From Corynebacterium propinquum DSM 44285 (lineage in GTDB: Bacteria; Actinomycetota; Actinomycetes; Mycobacteriales; Mycobacteriaceae), in NCBI RefSeq assembly GCF_000375525.1, contig NZ_AQXC01000002.1, positions 62,001-126,000 on the forward strand: a DNA stretch of 64,000 nt, given 5' to 3'. The notes beneath the pieces were generated by a model. The model ran no database searches. It saw only the letters and a list, made by a program, of their open reading frames with translations, and had not been told where the DNA came from. Of this stretch, positions 26,764-34,017 are shown in pieces (within the stretch, counting starts at the first letter, position 1; each line of letters opens with the position of its first letter). Both the position numbers and the translations under genes were made by a program.

Positions 26764-28245
26764 CTAGTGCTCGTGGCCACTGCGGTGCCAGTCGCGCTCG
26801 ATCTTGGCAGCACCGGTGGTGGAGGCGTCGATTCTCGAGCAGCCGCCAGCGAAATATACCCGCGAGGTCATAGCGACGCAGCCGCCATCGGCAAATACCT
26901 CCACCGTCGAGCCATCAACGATGATGGTCAGTGAATCACTGTCGCTGTCGGCAAGTTCTGCGGTGGCTGGTGCCTCATCCCGATAACGATCACTAGGGCC
27001 GACACTACGGTCGATGCTGAGCGTGTGACCAGTATGCGTGATGCGGGCGGTTTCGTTGTCATCGGCGTCGAAAAGCGAGACTGTCAGTGCAGAGTCTTCA
27101 TCGGAAGGGACCTCGCAAAGCACGGTATAGGCGTGGGCGCGCTCCGATGACGTAATTGCTTCTGGCAGGCCTGCTGGAGGGGTTTGATATAAGCGACCAT
27201 CTTGCAGTGAAATCATGCGTGGCAGCGTGAGGGCGTTGGCCCAGCCTTCTTCGACAAGCGATGGATGCTCGGTGGGGTCATCATGGCGGCCGATGCCATT
27301 AATGAAACCGAACAACGCCGCCTCGGTGTAATAATCAGCCGGATTGTGTGATTTTATGGTGGACCCACGCACCGTGGTGCCTTTGGTGGTGTTTGTGTTA
27401 CGTGGACGAGTGAAATCATGACCGTGATCAATACGGCGGAACGCACTGCGTACATGGAAGGTGGTGCCGCGCAACGTGCCGACCAAATAACCGGAAATAT
27501 CGATGCCTGCGCGCTCCAAGGTCAACAGCAAAATATCGTAGATTTCTCCGTCGACTTCATCACGCAAACGCAGAATACGCGGTGCGACGATTGTCGACAG
27601 TTGGCCTTCCTCCGGGGACAGGTCCAAGCCAATCTCGCCATCGAATTCCAGTGCGCCTTGCAGGTCCCAGGATTGGCCGTCCTGAGAAGTGGCAATAACC
27701 GGAGTGGGGGTTTCCGCATCACCGGTCAGGGCAAGCATCAACCAGCCCGCATGCCCTGCTTCGCGGTCCACCGGGGTTTCCCAATTTGGTACAACGCACG
27801 GGGAACGAAACCGTTGGAAACCTTCCTGTGTTTCCAATACCGCCGAGACCCGGTTAACCGCCGGGTTTAATGCTGCGCGGTCTTCCGACAGTGGACAATC
27901 TGCGGTGAGCTCCCGCATTTTTGCGAGCTGAATATTGGTGCCGCCGGAGGTCACTGAGGTGAAATACAGGTTGGCATCCTGCTCACCTTCGCCATCGATA
28001 GGCACGACGGAACCGGCACGAACAGTGAGCTCACCGCCGACTGGTGCGAGGACATCATCGCATTCAAACCATGAGAATGGGTCGCCCTGAGAGACAGTAT
28101 GTGCCCAGCGTGCGGGGCCCGGAACCTCTGGGCGATACTGGTAGAACACGTGCCAATCATTGCCGTCGAGCAGAACTCCAGCGGGGGCATCAAGTACACC
28201 GTGTTCCGGGGTGATGTGGAGTTCCGGTCGATGGATTTCCGTCAT
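26764..28245 (-). CDS. Divergent GH32-like protein, catalytic residues replaced
   Basis: Protein of about 493 residues with the overall plan of family GH32 beta-fructosidases: HITPEHGVLDAPAG then WHVFYQYRPEVPGPARWAHT at the N-terminus, a propeller (~10-320) and a C-terminal beta-sandwich with SLTIIVDGSTVEVFADGG. All three catalytic positions look changed. The nucleophile motif N-D-P-N-G reads D-A-P-A-G (Ala at the Asp site), R-D-P reads R-S-P near residue 148, and the acid/base E-C-P reads V-A-P near 220. It may bind rather than cleave sugars, or use shifted residues (Asp19 is adjacent). ATG 28245 has AAGGAG six bases upstream; ATG 28263 lacks this. From memory, glgA and glgC occupy roughly this place in C. 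glutamicum. Confidence 0.8.
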   Translation of the reverse strand: MTEIHRPELHITPEHGVLDAPAGVLLDGNDWHVFYQYRPEVPGPARWAHTVSQGDPFSWFECDDVLAPVGGELTVRAGSVVPIDGEGEQDANLYFTSVTSGGTNIQLAKMRELTADCPLSEDRAALNPAVNRVSAVLETQEGFQRFRSPCVVPNWETPVDREAGHAGWLMLALTGDAETPTPVIATSQDGQSWDLQGALEFDGEIGLDLSPEEGQLSTIVAPRILRLRDEVDGEIYDILLLTLERAGIDISGYLVGTLRGTTFHVRSAFRRIDHGHDFTRPRNTNTTKGTTVRGSTIKSHNPADYYTEAALFGFINGIGRHDDPTEHPSLVEEGWANALTLPRMISLQDGRLYQTPPAGLPEAITSSERAHAYTVLCEVPSDEDSALTVSLFDADDNETARITHTGHTLSIDRSVGPSDRYRDEAPATAELADSDSDSLTIIVDGSTVEVFADGGCVAMTSRVYFAGGCSRIDASTTGAAKIERDWHRSGHEH

Positions 28246-28338
28246 GATTTCTCCTTGCGTCATTGAACTCCCGACCAGGGTAGTGATGTTCGCGCCATCG
28301 TGCAGGAGTCGGTGAGTTGGGGCTAAGAGTTTGGCGAA

Positions 28339-28380
28339 TAGAGCCTTGTAGTTAGAGCTTTGTGATTAAAGCTTGGTGAC
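28339..28380. repeat. Three 14-bp direct repeats at the O-methyltransferase stop
   Basis: Three imperfect 14-base tandem units begin at 28339, 28353 and 28367. The third covers the last codons of the O-methyltransferase gene and its stop, and the other two lie just downstream. This looks like a local duplication of the gene end. Confidence 0.7.
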
Positions 28381-29040
28381 CAGCGTCAGCCCAGACCCCA
28401 GCGGGAGCCGGGTGACGATCGCGCCATCGAGTTCGCGACAATACTCGTCGGCAGCCAGCGCAGCCTGGGTAGCACGGTCATTCCGCGAAGAATCAGCCAC
28501 CGTGCCGTCGAGAAGCGAATTAGCTAAAACTAAGGTGCCGCGTTGCCCCAGCAAAGGCCAGGCGAGTTCGACGAGCTTCGGTAGGTCGGTCGGCGTGACA
28601 TCGGCATAAATTACCTGGTAGGCAGCAGTGGCTAACCGGCCCATCACGTCGAGCGGGCGCGAGGGCAAGAAGCGAATCCGTGATGGTCCATACCCGGCTT
28701 CACGAAAAGCTTGCTTGGCGTGTTGCTGATGTTCCACTTCAGGGTCAATGCAGGTGAGCACACCTTTGTCTGGCAGCCCCTGCAGAAGATACAACCCAAC
28801 GACGCTCGATGCCGGGCTGACTGCAATGACTCCGGCGCTTTTTGGATTATCCGGATGCGTCGCGCTGGCGGTAAGCGTGGTCAATAATTGGCCCACCGTC
28901 GCATCAGGGGCTGGTAACGAGTATTCCGCGGCGTGGGCATGCGCTGCCTGCAAGCCTTCAGAAACCACGGCAGTGGAGTTGATGTATCCAAGCATTGCTG
29001 ACACCGACGAAGTGTACGGGGAATTTTCTGAAGTAGACAC
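28366..29040 (-). CDS. O-methyltransferase family protein
   Basis: A 224-residue class I SAM-dependent methyltransferase of the O-methyltransferase (COMT-like) family, substrate unknown. Motifs: AGVIAVSPASSVVGLYLLQG (SAM loop, with the usual E-I/V-G-T-x-x-G weakened), GVLTCIDPEVEHQQHAKQAF, YQVIYADVTPTDLPKLVELA and GTLVLANSLLDGTVAD. GTG 29040 is supported by a TAGACT box six bases upstream, implying a leaderless message. It is divergent from sigE, the same order as Rv1220c-sigE in M. tuberculosis. Confidence 0.87.
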   Translation of the reverse strand: MSTSENSPYTSSVSAMLGYINSTAVVSEGLQAAHAHAAEYSLPAPDATVGQLLTTLTASATHPDNPKSAGVIAVSPASSVVGLYLLQGLPDKGVLTCIDPEVEHQQHAKQAFREAGYGPSRIRFLPSRPLDVMGRLATAAYQVIYADVTPTDLPKLVELAWPLLGQRGTLVLANSLLDGTVADSSRNDRATQAALAADEYCRELDGAIVTRLPLGSGLTLVTKL

Positions 29041-29046
29041 ACCAAC

Positions 29047-29052
29047 AGTCTA
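29047..29052 (-). promoter_or_regulatory. Putative -10 box of the O-methyltransferase gene
   Basis: TAGACT on the minus strand lies six bases before GTG 29040, a spacing at which transcription would begin at or next to the start codon. Confidence 0.4.
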
Positions 29053-29173
29053 AATCAGTCTTTGTGCTTTGTCCTTGTAGCGGGGAAGGCTGGGCCAAAA
29101 TCTAGGCTGCTACGTATTCACAGTTAATGCTCAGCAACCGGGCTGGCTTTATTGAGAGACGTGTAGCACAATA

Positions 29174-29881
29174 ATGAGCATGACGTTGCCGGAGGGTGTC
29201 CAGTACAGCCAGTACAGCCAGTACAGCCAGTACTGTCAGCACAGTGCAGAAAACGCAGGAAAGCCAGAAAACGCGAAAAATACCAAAGGCGCGGAGCCTG
29301 CTGAAAAATTGCGCGGAACAGAAGCTTTCGACGAAGGCGTTGGAGCTATGCCTAGCTGGGACGAGCTAGTTGCCGAGCACGCTGACAGTGTGTACCGACT
29401 CGCATTTCGTCTCGCTGGTAACCCGCAGGATGCCGAGGACCTTACGCAGGAAACGTTTATGCGCGTCTTTCGTTCTCTGCAGGATTACCAACCCGGCACT
29501 TTTGCTGGTTGGCTGCATCGCATTACGACGAACCTATTTTTGGATATGGTACGGCACCGGTCGAAGATCCGGATGGAATCGCTCCCGGAAGATTATGAAC
29601 GATTTGCCGGTAATGGGATAACCCCCGAACAAGCGTATAACGTCGCCAATTTGGACCCAGCATTGCAAAAAGCGTTGGATGAGCTAGCCCCGGATTTCCG
29701 TGTTGCCATCGTTTTGTGCGACGTAATGGGGATGAGCTACGAGGAGATCGCCGCTACGCTGGGAGTCAAAATGGGTACCGTGCGCTCGCGGATCCACCGT
29801 GGCCGCTCCCAATTGCGTGCCCGCCTAGAAGATGACGCGGTACACAACGAAGAAACGCAGATCCTTTTGCGCACCCGCTAA
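29174..29881 (+). CDS. sigE: ECF sigma factor SigE
   Basis: Extracytoplasmic-function sigma factor of 235 residues, orthologous by sequence and neighbours to SigE, which directs surface-stress responses. Region 2 (~65-130) includes [40 protein letters not shown] and [20 protein letters not shown]; region 4 (~165-220) includes [20 protein letters not shown] with IHRGRSQLR. The ~57-residue N-terminal extension holds QYS triplet repeats and a Lys/Glu-rich linker. ATG 29174 has no ribosome site; starts at ATG 29180 or at ATG 29348 (MPSWDELV) would give shorter forms, as reported for mycobacterial SigE. Followed 14 bases later by its anti-sigma gene. Confidence 0.93.
   Translation: MSMTLPEGVQYSQYSQYSQYCQHSAENAGKPENAKNTKGAEPAEKLRGTEAFDEGVGAMPSWDELVAEHADSVYRLAFRLAGNPQDAEDLTQETFMRVFRSLQDYQPGTFAGWLHRITTNLFLDMVRHRSKIRMESLPEDYERFAGNGITPEQAYNVANLDPALQKALDELAPDFRVAIVLCDVMGMSYEEIAATLGVKMGTVRSRIHRGRSQLRARLEDDAVHNEETQILLRTR
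29201..29236. repeat. Four 9-bp tandem repeats in sigE 5' end
   Basis: Three perfect copies of CAGTACAGC and a fourth variant (CAGTACTGT) run from 29201 to 29236, followed by a degenerate CAGCACAGT. They are in frame and encode Gln-Tyr-Ser units. Copy-number change would alter length but not frame. Confidence 0.92.
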
Positions 29882-29895
29882 AATCGTGGGGCACA

Positions 29896-30447
29896 ATGCA
29901 CAGTAGTTACACAGGAGGCGAAGCAATTTTTACGAAGACGCCTTCGACGCAGTCTGGTTCAGACAAACCTAAGCGCGCCCCGAAGACCCCAAAGACCCGG
30001 CGTCGCTTTGACCACTTGGGCCCAGAAGCCGTCGCTGCTTTTGTTGATGGCGAGATGTCCAGCAAGTCTGCTCATAATGCCCGGGTGCACTTGGTATTGT
30101 GCGAAAACTGCCGTGACGACGTGCACAAACAACGGCACGCGGCGCAAGCCCTGCGCAGCTGCAACGGGAATGATCAGGTGCAAGTTTCGGAATCGCTACT
30201 GAACCGATTACGCCGCATCGCCGGTGATGCCAGTGGTGCTAGTGACGCTAGCGCTGCAGCAGAAGACAATTCAACAGAAGGCAATAGAGGCCAAGCCGCT
30301 GAAGTCTCGGAAATAGGGGGAAAAACTTCTGCCTCTGCGGGAAATCCCCGAGCTGAGCATGCTGAGCGCTCCCAGAAACAGCCTGATCTGCTCGAGCGTT
30401 TGGAAAAACTTGCCCGAGCGGTGCGCCGCAGTAGCAACGGTAAATAG
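29896..30447 (+). CDS. cseE: Zinc-binding anti-sigma factor CseE/RseA
   Basis: Anti-sigma factor of the ZAS group, predicted to hold SigE inactive. The central part has GPEAVAAFVDGEMSSKSAHN then VHLVLCENCRDDV, giving the H-x3-C-x2-C zinc motif near residue 75. The C-terminal half (~110-183) is Ala/Glu/Ser-rich and no membrane helix is present, so it is cytoplasmic. The start is uncertain: ATG 29896 opens the frame, but a strong AGGAGG at 29914-29919 lies downstream of it, six bases before an in-frame ATT at 29926, and no ATG or GTG follows at a suitable distance. Confidence 0.88.
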   Translation: MHSSYTGGEAIFTKTPSTQSGSDKPKRAPKTPKTRRRFDHLGPEAVAAFVDGEMSSKSAHNARVHLVLCENCRDDVHKQRHAAQALRSCNGNDQVQVSESLLNRLRRIAGDASGASDASAAAEDNSTEGNRGQAAEVSEIGGKTSASAGNPRAEHAERSQKQPDLLERLEKLARAVRRSSNGK

Positions 30448-30475
30448 CAACCGAGAAATAACGGCGCTTAGACGT

Positions 30476-30481
30476 TAAGAT
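30476..30481 (+). promoter_or_regulatory. Putative -10 box of tatB
   Basis: TAAGAT lies six bases before GTG 30488, consistent with a leaderless tatB transcript separate from sigE-cseE. There is no ribosome site in the interval. Confidence 0.42.
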
Positions 30482-30487
30482 AGATTC

Positions 30488-31009
30488 GTGTTTTCCAATA
30501 TCGGTTGGTCGGAGATAGGCGTCATCATTGTGGTGGCGATCATTGTCATCGGTCCCGAACGTCTACCCGGGTTGCTGCAGGACGTCCGCGCAGCGGTTTT
30601 TGCGGCACGGAAAGCGATCAATAACGCGAAACAAGAACTCAATGGCGAGTTTGAGGAACTTGGTTCAGAATTTGAACAATTCCGAGAACCTATTCAAAAA
30701 GTCAGCCAGCTTAGTCGCATGGGCCCGCGTGCAGCCATCGCGAAAACGCTGTTCGACGAAGATGATGATTTCTTCCAGCAGTTTGATCCGCGCACGATCC
30801 TGAAAGACGAAGGCCCTGCATCGACTGCTTCGCGCGGGCCAGCAGCTAATCCAGCTAAGCCGCAGTCACACAACCAGACTCCACGAAACCAACAGTCACA
30901 AGCGCAATCACACGTGCAGTCACGACCGCAATCACAAGCACCGCGGGGAATGCACTCTCCGAATAGTGGTGGAGGAAAAGCCGAATTTAGCTGGACCGAT
31001 GTTATTTAG
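30488..31009 (+). CDS. tatB: Sec-independent translocase subunit TatB
   Basis: Subunit of the twin-arginine translocase receptor that exports folded proteins. The 173-residue protein has the TatA/B architecture: a short N-terminal membrane helix (FSNIGWSEIGVIIVVAIIVIG), the hinge GPERLPGLL, and an amphipathic helix (LQDVRAAVFAARKAINNAK). The C-terminal ~65 residues are a Gln/Ser-rich low-complexity tail (repeats like SQAQSHVQSRPQSQ), longer than needed. GTG 30488 has a TAAGAT box six bases upstream. It follows cseE by 40 bases, as in other mycolata. Confidence 0.93.
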   Translation: MFSNIGWSEIGVIIVVAIIVIGPERLPGLLQDVRAAVFAARKAINNAKQELNGEFEELGSEFEQFREPIQKVSQLSRMGPRAAIAKTLFDEDDDFFQQFDPRTILKDEGPASTASRGPAANPAKPQSHNQTPRNQQSQAQSHVQSRPQSQAPRGMHSPNSGGGKAEFSWTDVI

Positions 31010-31083
31010 TGCGGTGAATTAATACGGCTAGCAGCCAGCGCGGCGTCGTAACGCAACGAGGCCGCGGTCAGCCTGAATAAGAC

Positions 31084-32208
31084 TTAATTCACGCCCAGGC
31101 TGAGTGGTTTACCGGCCAGGGAATTGCGTCGTTTCGCTAGGCCATCAGCAATTTTGGTGATCTCTTGTGACGAAGGGCTGTCCGGCTCAGACAAGACCAC
31201 CGGGGTGCCCTGATCACTGCGGGAACGCAGCGAAGGATCTAGCGGAACCTGCCCTAATAACGGCACGTCGGTGCCGACCAACGTCGTCAAGCGCTGCGCC
31301 ACGATCTCGCCGCCACCGGAGCCGAATACATCCATAGTGGAACCATCAGGCAAAACCATTGCGCTCATATTCTCGATCACACCTGCCACGCGCTGCCGAG
31401 TTTGCTGCGATAACGAACCAGCACGCTCCGCAACTTCTGCGGCGGCTGCCTGAGGGGTGGTAACCACCAGCAGTTCGGCATTGGGAATCAACTGCGCAAC
31501 CGATAACGCGACATCACCGGTTCCCGGAGGCAGGTCCAATAGCAGGATATCGAGATCGCCCCAGAAGACGTCGGCAAGAAATTGCTGAATTGCCCGGTGG
31601 AGCATAGGGCCACGCCACACAACAGGTGCGTTGCCCTCAACGAACTGACCAATGGAAATAAACTTCAGGTTATGTGCCTGCGGCGGCAGCAACATATCGT
31701 CGACAACCGTCGGCGCCTCGGTAGAACCGAGTAAATTTGGCACCGAATGGCCGTAAATATCAGCATCAACAATGCCGACCTTCAACCCTTGGTTTGCCAA
31801 CGCGGCACCCAGGTTGACGGTCATAGAAGACTTACCGACGCCGCCTTTACCGGAAGCCACCGCAAATACGCGGGTGGTGCTTTCTGGTTTGGCGAAAGGG
31901 ATCTCTGGTTCCCGCTGCGAACCGCGCAAAGAATTACGCAGCTCTCGGCGTTGCTCATCACTCATGACATCGAGCGAAACCGAAACATTTTCCACACCAT
32001 CGATGTCCTCGACGGCGGCTTGGGTATTGGACTGGATGGTCGATTTCATCGGGCACCCAGAGATTGTCAGATAAACTTCGACGTTGACGTCGGCGCCGTC
32101 GATGGCAATGGATTTCACCATGCCGAGATCAGTGATTGGCTTTCCAATCTCGGGATCTTCGACGCGCGCTAATGCTTCGCGGACTGCAGTTTCTGTAATG
32201 GCACTCAT
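31084..32208 (-). CDS. mrp: Mrp/ApbC iron-sulfur cluster carrier ATPase
   Basis: P-loop ATPase of the Mrp/NBP35 family that carries and delivers Fe-S clusters. N-terminal MIP18/DUF59 domain: VREALARVEDPEIGKPITDL and YLTISGCPMKSTI (~1-95). The ATPase domain has the deviant Walker A ASGKGGVGKSSMTVNLG, switch IVDADIYGHSVPNLLG, LLLDLPPGTGDVALS and VIENMSAM. ATG 32208 gives 374 residues, the standard length and N-terminus; a longer frame to 32250 would run through the promoter gap. TAAGAT at 32217-32222 lies eight bases upstream. It converges with tatB. Confidence 0.94.
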   Translation of the reverse strand: MSAITETAVREALARVEDPEIGKPITDLGMVKSIAIDGADVNVEVYLTISGCPMKSTIQSNTQAAVEDIDGVENVSVSLDVMSDEQRRELRNSLRGSQREPEIPFAKPESTTRVFAVASGKGGVGKSSMTVNLGAALANQGLKVGIVDADIYGHSVPNLLGSTEAPTVVDDMLLPPQAHNLKFISIGQFVEGNAPVVWRGPMLHRAIQQFLADVFWGDLDILLLDLPPGTGDVALSVAQLIPNAELLVVTTPQAAAAEVAERAGSLSQQTRQRVAGVIENMSAMVLPDGSTMDVFGSGGGEIVAQRLTTLVGTDVPLLGQVPLDPSLRSRSDQGTPVVLSEPDSPSSQEITKIADGLAKRRNSLAGKPLSLGVN

Positions 32209-32216
32209 TAGTGTCC

Positions 32217-32246
32217 ATCTTAGTCCTGCTGGTGAATCTGTAAACT
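32217..32246. promoter_or_regulatory. Back-to-back -10 boxes between mrp and lipoprotein gene
   Basis: Only 45 bases separate the two divergent start codons. A minus-strand TAAGAT (32217-32222) lies eight bases before the mrp ATG. A plus-strand TAAACT, within TGTAAACT (32241-32246), lies seven bases before the lipoprotein GTG. With these boxes both mRNAs would be essentially leaderless, and each -35 region would extend into or beyond the other promoter. Confidence 0.45.
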
Positions 32247-32253
32247 GCACAGC

Positions 32254-33003
32254 GTGGCTACCATTAAATACGTGAGAAATCGCTCGCTATCAGCAGCATG
32301 TGCAGGCCTAGTCCTGCTGCTGGCGGGATGTACGTCGGCTGACGACACAACTGGTGCTGTGGGAGCAAGTACTCCTGGGCAGGCGGGGTCTGGATTCGGT
32401 GCTTCGTTGGACGAAAACCACGCAGTACGTATTACTGCTGATAGTTCTTCGACTGAGCAGGTGCTCTGGGCTTATATTTATCGTGACACGCTGCGCGAAG
32501 TTGGTCGAAAGGCGCAGGTGATTGCTGCCGAAGGTGCAACCACCGCGGAGCGTTGGGAATTGCTGCGCACGGGTGAGGCCGATTTGATGATCACATGCAC
32601 CGGTACTTTCGTGGAAGAACTTCACCCCGCGTTGGCTAAACAGCTTGTCGACGATGTGGATGGGCAAGAACCGAATACCGCAGATATTCATGAACAGATG
32701 CATCGTGAAGTGATGGGGCTGCTCCCGCCGGATATTGTGACGACTGCACCTTCTTCTGCTGAAGGATGCGCGCACGCAGGCGATGCGCTGCCGCAGGATT
32801 TCACTCCACTATTTAGCTCACGGCTATTTGATCGAGATACGACCGGTGAAATTCAAAAGGTCACTCGGTTAGTCGATGACCGTGCTTTAGAAGAATTGGA
32901 AGAAAAACTGGCCGACGGTCTCAGCATCGAAGATGCTGTAGGCCAATGGGCCAGCGTCAATGTCACGGGTGAGTCACCAGACTCCGTTAGCGATGATGCG
33001 TAA
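32254..33003 (+). CDS. Substrate-binding-like lipoprotein
   Basis: A 249-residue lipoprotein: basic start, hydrophobic core (SLSAACAGLVLLLAGC) and lipobox LLAGC with the Cys near residue 26. After a Gly/Thr/Ala linker the core (VRITADSSSTEQVLWAYIYR and AERWELLRTGEADLMITCTG) resembles OpuAC/ProX-type binding proteins of glycine-betaine uptake, but no ABC genes are adjacent and the ligand cannot be named. GTG 32254 follows TAAACT by seven bases, with no ribosome site, so it is probably leaderless. Its last 17 bases overlap the convergent FAH-family gene. Confidence 0.8.
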   Translation: MATIKYVRNRSLSAACAGLVLLLAGCTSADDTTGAVGASTPGQAGSGFGASLDENHAVRITADSSSTEQVLWAYIYRDTLREVGRKAQVIAAEGATTAERWELLRTGEADLMITCTGTFVEELHPALAKQLVDDVDGQEPNTADIHEQMHREVMGLLPPDIVTTAPSSAEGCAHAGDALPQDFTPLFSSRLFDRDTTGEIQKVTRLVDDRALEELEEKLADGLSIEDAVGQWASVNVTGESPDSVSDDA

Positions 33004-33889
33004 TACGGGTAGTATTCGCAATAGTTCCTAGCCCGTCAATGGTGATCGTGACGGTTTCGCCATCGCGGATAAACCGTTGCGGGGTTCGCGCAAACCCGAC
33101 GCCGTCTGGGGTTCCGGTTGCGATCACATCACCTGGCCGCAGAGGGTATATCTGCGAAATGAAAGAAATGAGCTCCGCCGGTGGGAAAACCTGATCGGCT
33201 AACGGAGCCTCTTGCATTAACTCGTCATCGAGGTAGGTGCGCAGGCTTGCGGTGGAAAAATCAAAGTCGTCCGGGGTCGTTACCCACGGGCCAAAACCAC
33301 TGCTGGCACGGAAAGATTTGCCTTGGTGCCACTGGGGCGTGCGCCGCTGCGCGTCCCGCAAAGTGTAGTCATTAAAAACCGCGTAGCCGGCAATATAATC
33401 TTTGGCCTCAGCAGCGCTCACCTCATTAGCGTAGTCGCCGATAATGACGGCAAGCTCGCCTTCAAAATCGAGTTGCGTGGCTTTGTCTGCAGGCACCTCG
33501 ACATCCGCATAGGGGCGGGCTAGTGCTTCGGGAAACTTTGTGAACAGCGTCGGATAATCCGGAAGATCACGACCCATCTCGAGAATGTGCTCGGCGTAGT
33601 TAAGGCCTTGACAAATAATCTTGCCGGGCCAGGGAATGACAGTATCGAGCTCACTCTTGGCGATGTCTACCGGATCACCGGACTCGATCAAAGCTTCGTT
33701 GAGATGCTCACGCCATCCTGGGATGGCTAATAATTCCCCGACGTTGCGTACCGGGGTCTGCGCAGCAGAAAAGCCATGCAACGGCCGGACTGTCACGGCA
33801 GCAGAATCAAGAAAATTCCTGGATTCTGCGTCGTCGACAATCGCTACGTAGTGATCTCCATCGGGGGTTGCTACAGAGGCAAGTCGCAT
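32987..33889 (-). CDS. Fumarylacetoacetate hydrolase family protein
   Basis: FAH-superfamily enzyme of 300 residues, a group that includes fumarylpyruvate hydrolase, oxaloacetate decarboxylase and aromatic meta-pathway hydrolases. The C-terminal catalytic domain (~85-295) has metal-binding acids in QLDFEGELAVIIGDYANEVS and GYAVFNDYTLRDAQRR, then the oxyanion-side segment PGDVIATGTPDGVGFARTPQ. The N-terminal ~80 residues are a separate small domain common in this family. The exact substrate is unknown and no aromatic catabolism genes flank it. It lies between odhA and the lipoprotein gene. Confidence 0.9.
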   Translation of the reverse strand: MRLASVATPDGDHYVAIVDDAESRNFLDSAAVTVRPLHGFSAAQTPVRNVGELLAIPGWREHLNEALIESGDPVDIAKSELDTVIPWPGKIICQGLNYAEHILEMGRDLPDYPTLFTKFPEALARPYADVEVPADKATQLDFEGELAVIIGDYANEVSAAEAKDYIAGYAVFNDYTLRDAQRRTPQWHQGKSFRASSGFGPWVTTPDDFDFSTASLRTYLDDELMQEAPLADQVFPPAELISFISQIYPLRPGDVIATGTPDGVGFARTPQRFIRDGETVTITIDGLGTIANTTRITHHR

Positions 33890-33980
33890 GGCTGTCGGGC
33901 CTTTCTCCGGTGGGGTACTGTGTTGTATCCCACCGTAGTCGTATTAGGCTCCGAATGTTGCTGGAAGTGAGGGGCTTCCT

Positions 33981-34000
33981 AATCAGCGCTAATCAGCGCT
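33981..34000. repeat. 10-bp direct repeat downstream of odhA
   Basis: AATCAGCGCT is present twice in tandem. Each copy contains the palindrome AGCGCT, so the pair can also fold into a small stem after the odhA stop. No T-run follows on the minus strand, so it is not a convincing terminator. Confidence 0.6.
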
Positions 34001-34017
34001 AGTAAGCACCGGGAACA

